The notes: generated from the letters alone by a model not told the origin. A DNA stretch of 7,541 nucleotides from Frankiales bacterium (GCA_025965755.1 JAOPWI010000183.1:1-7541); one strand, 5' to 3'. Numbered from the stretch's first letter, positions 1-5,839 are shown. Translations and numbers: made by a program.

Positions 1-3
1 AGC

Positions 4-28
4 CCGGCCGGCGGCAGGCCCCGGCCGG
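4..28 (-). terminator. possible GC-rich hairpin after the hotdog gene
   Basis: Just past the stop codon of the minus-strand hotdog gene (stop at 39-41) the sequence CCGGCCGG occurs at 4-11 and again at 21-28. It is self-complementary, so the two copies can pair around a 9-base loop. There is no T-run in the visible part and the window ends here, so a terminator role is only a guess from position. Short CCGGCCGG palindromes are also common by chance in DNA this rich in GC. Confidence 0.25.
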
Positions 29-38
29 TGCCGGCCCG

Positions 39-956
39 TCAGGGCGCCAGGCGGTCGGCCGGGTAGCCCGCGTACGACTGCTTGAACACGCCCGAGTGGA
101 GCAGGACCTCGGCCACGGGGCGCCCGGTGCCGGGGTCGCTGAGCGTGGTCCGGGTCCAGTACGACTCGGTGCGCCGGCTCTGGCTCAGCCCGACGATCTC
201 GCGCACGAGCGTGTAGGGCTGGTCCACGAAGACCGGCCCGTCCAGCAGCCGGACCTCCAGATCCAGGAACAGCCCGAGCGAGGGCGTGCGGACCGGCCAG
301 CCGGCGCCCACCCTGCCGGTCAGGACGCTGAGCATCTCCATCGGGACGATCGCCCGGCCCCAGGGTGAGGCGGCGCCGCCGTCCCGGGTGTACCAGGGGT
401 GCGGCTCGGTGATGCGCTGCAGCTTGTCCGCCAGGGAGAACGGGTAGCTGTCTCCGTTGCGCTCGTCGTGGGACATCGACACCTCGACGCCCTCGTCGGT
501 CCGCATGCCCACGCTCAACCGGTCGATCACGAACAGCTCGCCCGGATCGCCCTGCGCTGCCCGCCGGGCGTCCAGCTCGGTCGTGCCGTGGTCCGGCCCC
601 AGAGACGCCGTGCCGACCAGCACGGGAGTGCCGTCGGCCTTGTGCGCCTCGATCCGGGCGGCGGCGTGGCCGGTCGTCGTCAGCGAGGCCCGGACCTGCT
701 CACCCTCGACGACCATGGTGCGGAAGTGGCTGCTGAGGCAGCCCCGCTCGAACCAGGCCGGGCCCCACAGGGACGTGACCAGCGGGTCGAACTGGCTGAA
801 GTGCGTCGGCCCCTCGATCGGCGCGCCGGCCAGACCGAGCGCCGCCGCCTGCGCCTCGTCGTGCACGCTCGCGTGCCCGTCGTAGGACTGGTCCGCCAGC
901 ATCTGCGCGGGAGCGCGCAGCGGTCCGGTCATCGTCAGGGGCGTGTCGAACAGCAT
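39..956 (-). CDS. probable double-hotdog (MaoC-like) protein, 305 aa
   Basis: I do not recognise a named family with certainty. The protein appears to be two hotdog-type halves. The first (about residues 30-120) has ALGLAGAPIEGPTHFSQFDPL at 39-59, similar to the central-helix entrance of MaoC-like domains, followed by strand-rich segments such as FRTMVVEGEQVRASL. The second (about 195-292) has SPWGRAIVPMEMLSVL and a long strand block ending LLHSGVF. Hotdog proteins of this kind are usually enoyl-CoA/3-hydroxyacyl-CoA hydratases or thioesterases, but I see no clear hydratase Asp/His pair, so the activity is unassigned. There is no signal peptide or membrane segment, so it is probably cytoplasmic. 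The ATG start is supported by GGAGGA four bases upstream (961-966). It lies 114 bases downstream of the GAF-ANTAR gene on the same strand, with a hairpin between them. An acyl-CoA or acyl-ester role would fit the nearby monooxygenase and esterase, but that is inference. Confidence 0.7.
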   Translation of the reverse strand: MLFDTPLTMTGPLRAPAQMLADQSYDGHASVHDEAQAAALGLAGAPIEGPTHFSQFDPLVTSLWGPAWFERGCLSSHFRTMVVEGEQVRASLTTTGHAAARIEAHKADGTPVLVGTASLGPDHGTTELDARRAAQGDPGELFVIDRLSVGMRTDEGVEVSMSHDERNGDSYPFSLADKLQRITEPHPWYTRDGGAASPWGRAIVPMEMLSVLTGRVGAGWPVRTPSLGLFLDLEVRLLDGPVFVDQPYTLVREIVGLSQSRRTESYWTRTTLSDPGTGRPVAEVLLHSGVFKQSYAGYPADRLAP

Positions 957-1010
957 GTGGTCCTCCGGAGTCGAGCGCGGCCGGCTCAGACGGCTGGTGG
1001 ACAGTACGCC

Positions 1011-1049
1011 CGCTGCCGGAGCCGCGGCCGAGCGCCGGCACCGGCAGCG
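1011..1049 (-). terminator. strong hairpin between GAF-ANTAR gene and hotdog gene
   Basis: CGCTGCCGG at 1011-1019 and CCGGCAGCG at 1041-1049 form a perfect 9-bp inverted repeat. After one A/A mismatch, GCCG (1021-1024) and CGGC (1036-1039) add four more pairs and leave an 11-base loop. On the minus strand the hairpin starts 21 bases after the GAF-ANTAR stop codon and ends 54 bases before the hotdog start. No T-run follows. Many actinobacterial terminators lack one, so it may end the regulator transcript. It could also be an attenuator or a processing site. The visible loop is not the hexaloop known for ANTAR RNA targets. Confidence 0.45.
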
Positions 1050-1070
1050 TTCCGGCCCGGCAGCGCGGGC

Positions 1071-1775
1071 TCACCGCTGCTGCCGGGTGCTCTCGATCAG
1101 CGCCTCGGCGACATCGCGGAGCTTGCGGTTGGTGCTCTGCGACAGCTGGACCAGCAGGGCGAACGCCTCGTCGTCGCTGCACCCCCGCGTGCCCATGAGC
1201 ACGCCCTTGGCCTGCTCGATCCGGGCCCGGCTGGCCAGCGCCTCCTGCATCTGCCGGGCCAGGTCGCGGTGGCGGAAGAACGACGCGGCGACCTGAAGCG
1301 CGATGCCGGCCTGCGCGGCCATGAGCTCGCCGAGCGAGACCGCCTCGGCGTCGAACTGCTCGGGCTCCCGGGAGTAGAGGTTCAGCGCGCCGACGCTCTT
1401 TCCCTCGGACGACAGCGGCAGGGACACCATGCTGCGCGCCCCCAGCCGGGTCGCCCGGGCGGTGTAGAAGGGCCAGCGGCTGTCGTGGGCCAGGTCGCGC
1501 ACGCGATACACGTTGCCGGTGCGGACCGCGTCCAGGCAGGGGCCCTCGCGCTCCTCGTACTGCAGCTCGTCGAGCGCCCGGGACCAGTCGTCGGCGGCGG
1601 CCGCGACGGAGGGCCCGCCGTCCTGGTAGGTCGTCAGCGACGCGCCGTGGCAGGTCGCAAAGGTGCCCACCGCGATGCGGGTCACCTTCACCAGGGTGCT
1701 GTGCAGGTCGTCCTGTCCGAGCACCGCGCCGGCCAGCGCCGAGACCTGCCGCAGGGACTCCTCGTCGAATGCCAT
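1071..1775 (-). CDS. GAF-ANTAR domain regulator, 234 aa
   Basis: The protein is a cytoplasmic signal-responsive regulator, likely an RNA-binding antiterminator. A GAF sensor domain covers about residues 10-163, with typical segments EEREGPCLDAVRTG (74-87), GARSMVSLPL (112-121) and VGALNLYS (128-135). An ANTAR domain covers about 168-229, with ALASRARIEQAKGVLMG (179-195) and the helical end NRKLRDVAEAL (216-226). ANTAR domains bind paired RNA hairpins and prevent transcription termination; GAF-ANTAR pairs are very common in actinobacteria. The GAF ligand cannot be read from the sequence. There is no receiver domain or partner kinase in view. The ATG start has a modest AGGGA six bases upstream. 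It is divergent from the BVMO gene across a 133-base region, so it may control that operon, itself, or the hotdog gene behind it. The domain call is confident; the targets are not known. Confidence 0.93.
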   Translation of the reverse strand: MAFDEESLRQVSALAGAVLGQDDLHSTLVKVTRIAVGTFATCHGASLTTYQDGGPSVAAAADDWSRALDELQYEEREGPCLDAVRTGNVYRVRDLAHDSRWPFYTARATRLGARSMVSLPLSSEGKSVGALNLYSREPEQFDAEAVSLGELMAAQAGIALQVAASFFRHRDLARQMQEALASRARIEQAKGVLMGTRGCSDDEAFALLVQLSQSTNRKLRDVAEALIESTRQQR

Positions 1776-1823
1776 TCAGAGTCCCTGCCCACGCGCCACC
1801 GGGTCCTACCCAGCAGTCCTGAT

Positions 1824-1848
1824 CGATACATCTGCCGGATCCGTATCG
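1824..1848. promoter_or_regulatory. inverted repeat CGATAC-N13-GTATCG, operator-like
   Basis: CGATAC at 1824-1829 and GTATCG at 1843-1848 are perfect inverted copies. They flank a spacer that includes most of a second palindrome, CGGATCCG (1836-1843). The element is less GC-rich than its surroundings. Its 25-base length fits a dimeric repressor operator, such as one bound by a TetR-type protein, but no such regulator gene is in the window. It could instead reflect promoter elements on both strands. Confidence 0.35.
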
Positions 1849-1849
1849 C

Positions 1850-1865
1850 TGTGACCCAGGTCACG
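1850..1865. promoter_or_regulatory. Crp/GlxR-type binding site TGTGACCCAGGTCACG
   Basis: The sequence TGTGA-N6-TCACG matches the cAMP receptor protein consensus TGTGA-N6-TCACA at nine of ten fixed positions. Its core GTGACC-CA-GGTCAC is a perfect 6-bp-arm palindrome. GlxR and the mycobacterial Crp use nearly the same site. It lies 43 bases before the BVMO start codon and 74 bases before the GAF-ANTAR start. If the GGGTAC right beside it is the -10, binding here would overlap the promoter and favour repression of the BVMO operon. Match to the family consensus is direct; actual binding is inferred. Confidence 0.6.
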
Positions 1866-1896
1866 GGTACGTTCCGGGCCCACCCCACACAGGACC

Positions 1897-1902
1897 GGAG
1901 GG
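1897..1902 (+). promoter_or_regulatory. Shine-Dalgarno GGAGGG that decides the BVMO GTG start
   Basis: GGAGG at 1897-1901 lies seven bases before the GTG at 1909. This supports the upstream GTG over the in-frame GTG codons at 1939 and 1951, which would give an N-terminus closer to that of mycobacterial EthA. Confidence 0.7.
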
Positions 1903-1908
1903 ACACAC

Positions 1909-3411
1909 GTGTCCGACACCCAGCTGGCGGCGACGAGCGTGCTGGAGCGCGTGCAGCACGTGGACGTCCTGATCGTTGGAGCCGGCATCTCCGGCATCGG
2001 CGCGGCCTACCACCTGACCAGGCAGGCGCCCGGCAAGAGCTACGTCGTGCTCGACGCGCTGGACAGCCGGGGCGGCACCTGGTGGACCCACCGCTATCCG
2101 GGCGTGCGGTCCGACAGCGACCTCTACACGTTCGGCTACCGGTTCAAGCCGTGGCGCGGGGCGACGCTCGCGACCTCGGAGGAAATCCTCCATTACCTCG
2201 ACGAGGTCATCGCCGAGAACGGGCTCGACGCCCACCTGCGCTACCAGCACCGGGTGACCGCGGCCAGCTGGTCGAGCGAGGACCGGCGCTGGACCGTCGA
2301 CGTGACGCGCGGCGACACCGGCGAGCAGCTGCGCTACACGACCGACTTCCTGTGGATGTGCCAGGGCTACTACCGGCACACCGATCCCTACACGCCGGAC
2401 TGGCCCGGCATGGACAGCTTCCGCGGCCGCATCGTGCACCCGCAGACCTGGCCGGACGACCTGGACCACACCGGCAAGCGGGTCGTGGTCATCGGCTCCG
2501 GAGCGACCGCGGCGACGCTGATCCCGGCGATGGCGGACACCGCCGGCCACGTCACGATGTTGCAGCGCTCGCCGACGTTCTTCTTCGTACGCCCCAGCAC
2601 CAACGAGCTCGCCGAGACCCTGCGCGCGCTGGACATTCCGGAGGAGTGGACGCACGAGATCATGCGGCGGGCCATGCTCGCCGAGGGCGCCGAGATCACC
2701 CGGATGTCCTTCGAGTCGCCGGAGGAGCTCCGCGGCCTGCTCATCGACACGATGCGGCCGCTGCTGCCCGAGGGCTTCGATGTCGACAAGCACTTCAACC
2801 CCAGCTACCGCCCCTGGCAGCAGCGCATCGCGATGCTGCCCGACGGCGACCTGTTCACCGCCATCACGCAGGGCAAGGCCTCGGTCGTCACCGACCAGAT
2901 CGCGACGTTCACCGAGAAGGGCATCCGGCTGACCTCCGGTGACGAGCTGGAAGCCGACATCGTGGTGACGGCCACCGGCTTCGACCTCAGCGTGCTGGGG
3001 GAGATCGCCTTCACGGTCGACGGCACGCCGCTCGACGTCTCCCAGACGGTGACCTACCGCGGCACGATGTTCACCGGTGTCCCGAACCTGGCCCACGTCT
3101 TCGGCTACTTCCGGTCCAGCTGGACGCTGCGGGCGGATCTCATCAGCGACTTCGTCCTGCGGCTGCTGCAGCACATGGACGACAAGGGCGCGACGGTCGT
3201 CGTTCCGCGGCTGCGACCGCAGGACGCCGACATGGAGCTCGGTCCCTACGTCGACCCGGAGAACTTCAACCCCGGCTACCTGACGCGGTCCATGCACCTC
3301 ATGCCGAGGCAGGGCGACCGCGAGCCCTGGCAGCTGCCCCACGACTACCTGGTGGAGAAGGAGCAGCTCCCGCTCGTCGACCTCGACGACGGCACCCTCG
3401 TCTACGAGTAG
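1909..3411 (+). CDS. EthA-like Baeyer-Villiger flavin monooxygenase, 500 aa
   Basis: This is a FAD- and NADPH-dependent type I Baeyer-Villiger monooxygenase, which inserts one oxygen of O2 next to a ketone carbonyl to give an ester or lactone. It closely follows M. tuberculosis EthA along its whole length (489 aa there). The FAD Rossmann motif GAGISG is at 24-29. The BVMO fingerprint FxGxxxHxxxWP is complete at 171-182 (FRGRIVHPQTWP). The NADPH Rossmann motif GSGATA is at 196-201, and the family ATG motif is at 355-357. RGGTW (54-58) and RYPGVRSDSD (62-71) are also shared with EthA. The start is GTG with a good GGAGG seven bases upstream. It leads a probable operon with an ABM protein, an esterase and a kinase. 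EthA itself oxidises ketones and activates ethionamide-type prodrugs; the substrate here is unknown. Many actinobacteria carry several paralogues, so strict orthology to EthA is not claimed. Confidence 0.95.
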   Translation: MSDTQLAATSVLERVQHVDVLIVGAGISGIGAAYHLTRQAPGKSYVVLDALDSRGGTWWTHRYPGVRSDSDLYTFGYRFKPWRGATLATSEEILHYLDEVIAENGLDAHLRYQHRVTAASWSSEDRRWTVDVTRGDTGEQLRYTTDFLWMCQGYYRHTDPYTPDWPGMDSFRGRIVHPQTWPDDLDHTGKRVVVIGSGATAATLIPAMADTAGHVTMLQRSPTFFFVRPSTNELAETLRALDIPEEWTHEIMRRAMLAEGAEITRMSFESPEELRGLLIDTMRPLLPEGFDVDKHFNPSYRPWQQRIAMLPDGDLFTAITQGKASVVTDQIATFTEKGIRLTSGDELEADIVVTATGFDLSVLGEIAFTVDGTPLDVSQTVTYRGTMFTGVPNLAHVFGYFRSSWTLRADLISDFVLRLLQHMDDKGATVVVPRLRPQDADMELGPYVDPENFNPGYLTRSMHLMPRQGDREPWQLPHDYLVEKEQLPLVDLDDGTLVYE

Positions 3412-3434
3412 TCGGGCCGTGGCACAGTCGCCGC

Positions 3435-3737
3435 ATGAGTGATCCCGTACGCGTCGTCGCCACCCTCCACGCCCAGGCCGGCAAGGGCCCCGAGCTGCTC
3501 GCCGCCTGGCCGGAGCTGGCCGCCCAGGTCAGGGCGGAGGACGGCTGCCTCGCGTACGACCTGCACGCGGTCCTCGGCGACGGCGACCGGTTCGTGGTGC
3601 TGGAGCGCTGGGCGTCCATGGAGGCACTGCAGGCGCACGGCGCGTCGGCGCACATGAAGGCGTTCGGCGCGCTCGCGGCCTCGCTGCTCGAGGGTCGCGC
3701 CGCCATCTCCTTCCTGCAGGACACGCCCTCCGCCTAG
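3435..3737 (+). CDS. ABM-fold (antibiotic biosynthesis monooxygenase/YgiN-like) protein, 100 aa
   Basis: A single ABM domain fills the protein (about residues 5-95), the usual length for this family. The typical pattern is present: E35-D-G-C-L-A-Y41, then RFVVLERW (52-59), then AH-G-ASAH (67-73) with the conserved His73. ABM proteins are small dimeric ferredoxin-like folds. Some are cofactor-free quinol or polyketide monooxygenases (YgiN, ActVA-Orf6); others have no proven activity, so the exact reaction is open. It begins 23 bases after the BVMO stop and ends 24 bases before the esterase start, consistent with one transcript. There is no Shine-Dalgarno sequence before the ATG (GTGGCACAGTCGCCGC-ATG), so translation may depend on coupling or on a leaderless internal transcript. 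Role in the operon is inferred: it may act on the same substrate or on a quinone by-product. Confidence 0.88.
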   Translation: MSDPVRVVATLHAQAGKGPELLAAWPELAAQVRAEDGCLAYDLHAVLGDGDRFVVLERWASMEALQAHGASAHMKAFGALAASLLEGRAAISFLQDTPSA

Positions 3738-3761
3738 CCCGGCGGGTGGTAGGACGTCCGG

Positions 3762-4526
3762 GTGCAGACTTCCGACAGTCCTTCGCTCATGCCCGGCGCC
3801 GAGCCGTGGGAGGTCGACGGCGGCCCCGTCGGGGCCCTCGTGGTGCACGGCTTCACCGGCAACCCCCAGTCGATGCGCCCGCTCGCCGAGGCCTTCGCCG
3901 CTGCGGGCTTCACCGTCTCGCTGCCGCTGCTGCCCGGCCACGGCACCCGGGTCGAGGACATGGTCCCCACCCGCTGGGAGGACTGGTCCTCGGCGGCCGA
4001 GGCGGCCTACACCGCGCTGGCGGCCCGCTGTCAGAAGGTCGTCGTCGCCGGCCTGTCGATGGGCGGAACGCTGACGCTGTGGCTGGCCACCCGCCACCCT
4101 GAGATCAGCGGCATCGTGCTGGTCAACGCGCTGGCCGACGGCGAGGTCCCGGGGCTGACCGCGAGGGTGGCCCAGCTGCGCGAGCTGGACGAGCCGCTCG
4201 TCCCGGGGATCGGCTCCGACATCGCCCTGCAGGGCTCGGTGGAGAGCGCCTATCCGATGACGCCGGTGCAGCCGCTGCTCAGCCTGCACGGCGCGCTGGC
4301 CCCGCTGCGGGATCGGCTGGCCGGGATCGGCTGCCCGGTCCTGCTGCTCACCAGCCCGCAGGACCACGTCGTCGACCCGGCCTCCTCCGACCTCATCGCG
4401 CAGGCCGTCGCCGGGCCGGTCGAGCGCGTGACGCTCGAGCGGTCCTTTCACGTCGCGACGCTGGACCACGACGCCGCGCTGATCGAGCAGCGGGCGGTGG
4501 AGTTCGCCCAGCGGGTGACCGCCTGA
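3762..4526 (+). CDS. alpha/beta-hydrolase, Est30/COG1647-type carboxylesterase, 254 aa
   Basis: This is a cytoplasmic serine hydrolase resembling the Geobacillus carboxylesterase Est30 and the monoacylglycerol lipase group. The oxyanion-hole region HGFTGNPQSMRPLAE starts at residue 29. PLLPGHG (55-61) matches the family. The nucleophile elbow is GLSMG (97-101) with Ser99. The acid is probably Asp201 in SPQDHVVDP, and the base His230 in RSFHVATLDHD. The full catalytic triad is thus visible. Length is normal for the family. The start is GTG at 3762; no clear Shine-Dalgarno precedes it. It follows the ABM gene by 24 bases and precedes the kinase by 4. Placed behind a Baeyer-Villiger enzyme, it may hydrolyse the ester or lactone product, as known in several ketone degradation pathways. 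Substrate preference cannot be read from sequence. Confidence 0.92.
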   Translation: MQTSDSPSLMPGAEPWEVDGGPVGALVVHGFTGNPQSMRPLAEAFAAAGFTVSLPLLPGHGTRVEDMVPTRWEDWSSAAEAAYTALAARCQKVVVAGLSMGGTLTLWLATRHPEISGIVLVNALADGEVPGLTARVAQLRELDEPLVPGIGSDIALQGSVESAYPMTPVQPLLSLHGALAPLRDRLAGIGCPVLLLTSPQDHVVDPASSDLIAQAVAGPVERVTLERSFHVATLDHDAALIEQRAVEFAQRVTA

Positions 4527-4530
4527 GGCC

Positions 4531-5145
4531 GTGCGGTTGAGTACGCCTGTGCCCGACTCCCCGCCTGCCCCGTTCCGCCTGCTCATGCTCGGAGCCCCCG
4601 GCTCAGGGAAGGGCACCCAGGGCACCCGCCTGGCCGAGCGGTACGGCGCGCGGCACGTCTCGACCGGTGACCTGCTGCGCGGGCAGGTGGCCGCGGGCAG
4701 CGACCTGGGCCGCCAGGCCCAGCCGTACATGGACCGCGGTGACCTGGTGCCCGACGAGCTGATCCTGGGCATGGTGCTGGAGCGGGTGCTCGGCGGCACC
4801 GCGCCGGAGAGCTACGTGCTGGACGGCTTTCCGCGGACCGTCGCCCAGGCCAAGGCGGCGTACGAGCACGCCAAGGACGCCGACCGCACCCTTGACGCGG
4901 TGGTCTGCCTGGACATCCCCCACGACGAGCTGCTCGCCCGCCTGGAGGACCGCGGCCGCTCCTCCGGCCGCAGCGACGACAACGCCGCGACGGTGCTGCA
5001 CCGCATCGAGGAGTACGAGCAGAAGACCCTGCCGCTGCTGGACTACTACGCCGGCCGGGGGATCCTCGTGCGCGTCGACGCGGTGGGCGAGGTCGACGCC
5101 GTGACCGAGCGGATCGTGCAGGCGCTGGACGGCCTCAAGGGCTGA
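4531..5145 (+). CDS. adk: adenylate kinase, short-LID form, 204 aa
   Basis: The enzyme transfers phosphate between ATP and AMP. The P-loop GAPGSGKGTQ is at 21-30, the AMP-binding STGDLLR at 44-50, LDGFPRT at 97-103, and the lid segment RGRSSGRSDDN at 141-151. The LID domain is of the short type, without zinc cysteines, and the SSGRSDDN wording recalls AK1 and UMP-CMP kinases, so other nucleoside monophosphates are possible substrates. The Pro-rich first 14 residues precede the core. The GTG start is 4 bases after the esterase stop. TGAGG at 4524-4528 is only two bases before this GTG but eight before the in-frame TTG at 4537, so the true start may be there. Usual actinobacterial adk lies beside secY in the ribosomal cluster; this setting suggests a second copy. 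Its 3' end overlaps the convergent gene by 11 bases. Confidence 0.93.
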   Translation: MRLSTPVPDSPPAPFRLLMLGAPGSGKGTQGTRLAERYGARHVSTGDLLRGQVAAGSDLGRQAQPYMDRGDLVPDELILGMVLERVLGGTAPESYVLDGFPRTVAQAKAAYEHAKDADRTLDAVVCLDIPHDELLARLEDRGRSSGRSDDNAATVLHRIEEYEQKTLPLLDYYAGRGILVRVDAVGEVDAVTERIVQALDGLKG

Positions 5146-5839
5146 CCGGCTTGGGTGCCTTGACGGTCAGCTTGGCCGTCTTGGACGTCGACGCGGTCGT
5201 CATCTCGCTGGCCTGCGGGCGCACCGCCCGCACGTCGTGCCGGCCCGGGCCGGGGTTGGGCAGCACGAACGACGCGACGCCCTTGCTGCAGGACTGCGTC
5301 TCGTCCACCTGCTCGAACTCCGTCCCGCCGGCACGCTTGAGCTCCAGCCGGATCACCGCCCCCACGCAGTCCACGGTCGTGACCGTGACCGGGATCAGGC
5401 CGCCGTCGTCCGGAACCTTGCCGACCTTGACGCTGATCGGGTAGGTGACCGGCACCCACGGCAGGAACTCGCTCGTGCTGCTGACGTCGCCGGCGCTGCT
5501 GATGGTCGTGGCCACCAGCCGGTAGCCGTCCGGGTCGGTCGTGGCCTTCACGCTGACCGAGAAGCGGCCCTTGGCGTCGGTCGTGAGGTTCTTGCCCCAG
5601 CCCCACGTGCCGTTGGCTCCCTTGACCCCGAGCTGCACCGGGTTCTTGCCCACCGGTGCGCCGGACCCGTCGGTGAGCACCCCGGCCAGCTTCACGCTGC
5701 CGCCGGCCTTGACGAACGCCGGCGGGGTGTCGAAGGCCAGCCGGGGGCTGCCGCTGTCGGCGTACGTGCCCGGCACCGGCAGGAGCAGCGCGGAGGCAGC
5801 AGCCGCCGCGAGGCCGGCGAGGACGGTCCTGCGCAACAA
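5135..5839 (-). CDS. secreted Ig-like beta-sandwich protein, 234 aa
   Basis: I do not recognise a specific family. The N-terminus is a clear signal peptide: Arg-Arg at 3-4, a hydrophobic core LAGLAAAAASALLLPVP, and a likely cleavage after TYA (25-27). The mature part looks like two Ig-like beta-sandwich domains. The first (about 33-125) has GGSVKLAGVLTDGSGAPV and DAKGRFSVSVKA, typical of bacterial Ig-like or CarboxypepD_reg-like repeats. The second (about 133-226) holds the only two cysteines, Cys158 and Cys184, which could form a disulfide outside the cell. There is no lipobox, LPxTG or C-terminal anchor, so it should be released or loosely wall-bound. The TTG start at 5839 is chosen because GGAG lies six bases upstream and it gives a well-formed signal peptide; the open frame continues further upstream, with an in-frame GTG that would lengthen the N-region. 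Binding partner unknown. Confidence 0.78.
   Translation of the reverse strand: MLRRTVLAGLAAAAASALLLPVPGTYADSGSPRLAFDTPPAFVKAGGSVKLAGVLTDGSGAPVGKNPVQLGVKGANGTWGWGKNLTTDAKGRFSVSVKATTDPDGYRLVATTISSAGDVSSTSEFLPWVPVTYPISVKVGKVPDDGGLIPVTVTTVDCVGAVIRLELKRAGGTEFEQVDETQSCSKGVASFVLPNPGPGRHDVRAVRPQASEMTTASTSKTAKLTVKAPKPVSP
5139..5173. terminator. possible bidirectional hairpin at the convergent gene ends
   Basis: GCTGACCG (5141-5148) and CGGTCAGC (5164-5171) are a perfect 8-bp inverted repeat. Two G-U pairs can extend it to 5139 and 5173, with a 15-base loop. It spans the adenylate kinase stop and lies within the last codons of the opposite gene, a usual site for a shared terminator. No T-run follows on either strand, so the call rests on position and pairing only. 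Confidence 0.35.

Larger units (their letters stand above)
1776..1908. promoter_or_regulatory. divergent promoter region between GAF-ANTAR and BVMO genes
   Basis: These 133 bases must carry the promoters of both divergent genes. Two inverted repeats sit side by side: CGATAC-N13-GTATCG (1824-1848) and the Crp-type site (1850-1865). GGGTAC at 1865-1870 resembles the -10 of SigB/SigF-type stress promoters on the plus strand. On the minus strand GTAT-N14-GGGTAG (about 1806-1829) has a similar look. I find no convincing TTGACA/TATAAT pair on either strand. The promoter positions are therefore tentative. Confidence 0.5.

Noticed and set aside
957..1070. An ANTAR target RNA (two small hairpins with hexaloops) near the regulator gene
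   Set aside because: The strong hairpin here has an 11-base loop and I could not find a second hairpin or the expected A and G loop positions, here or in 1776-1908.
399..2942. An 847-codon open frame on the plus strand running through the hotdog, GAF-ANTAR and BVMO genes
   Set aside because: It is rich in Arg, Ala, Gly and Pro without any domain, crosses three well-supported genes in other frames or strands, and is a typical GC-rich shadow frame.
1861..3342. A 493-codon open frame on the minus strand opposite the BVMO gene
   Set aside because: It mirrors the BVMO gene, has no domain pattern and would remove the divergent regulatory region.
3402..4799. A 465-codon open frame on the minus strand opposite the ABM, esterase and kinase genes
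   Set aside because: It is antisense to three genes with complete catalytic motifs and has no recognisable domain.
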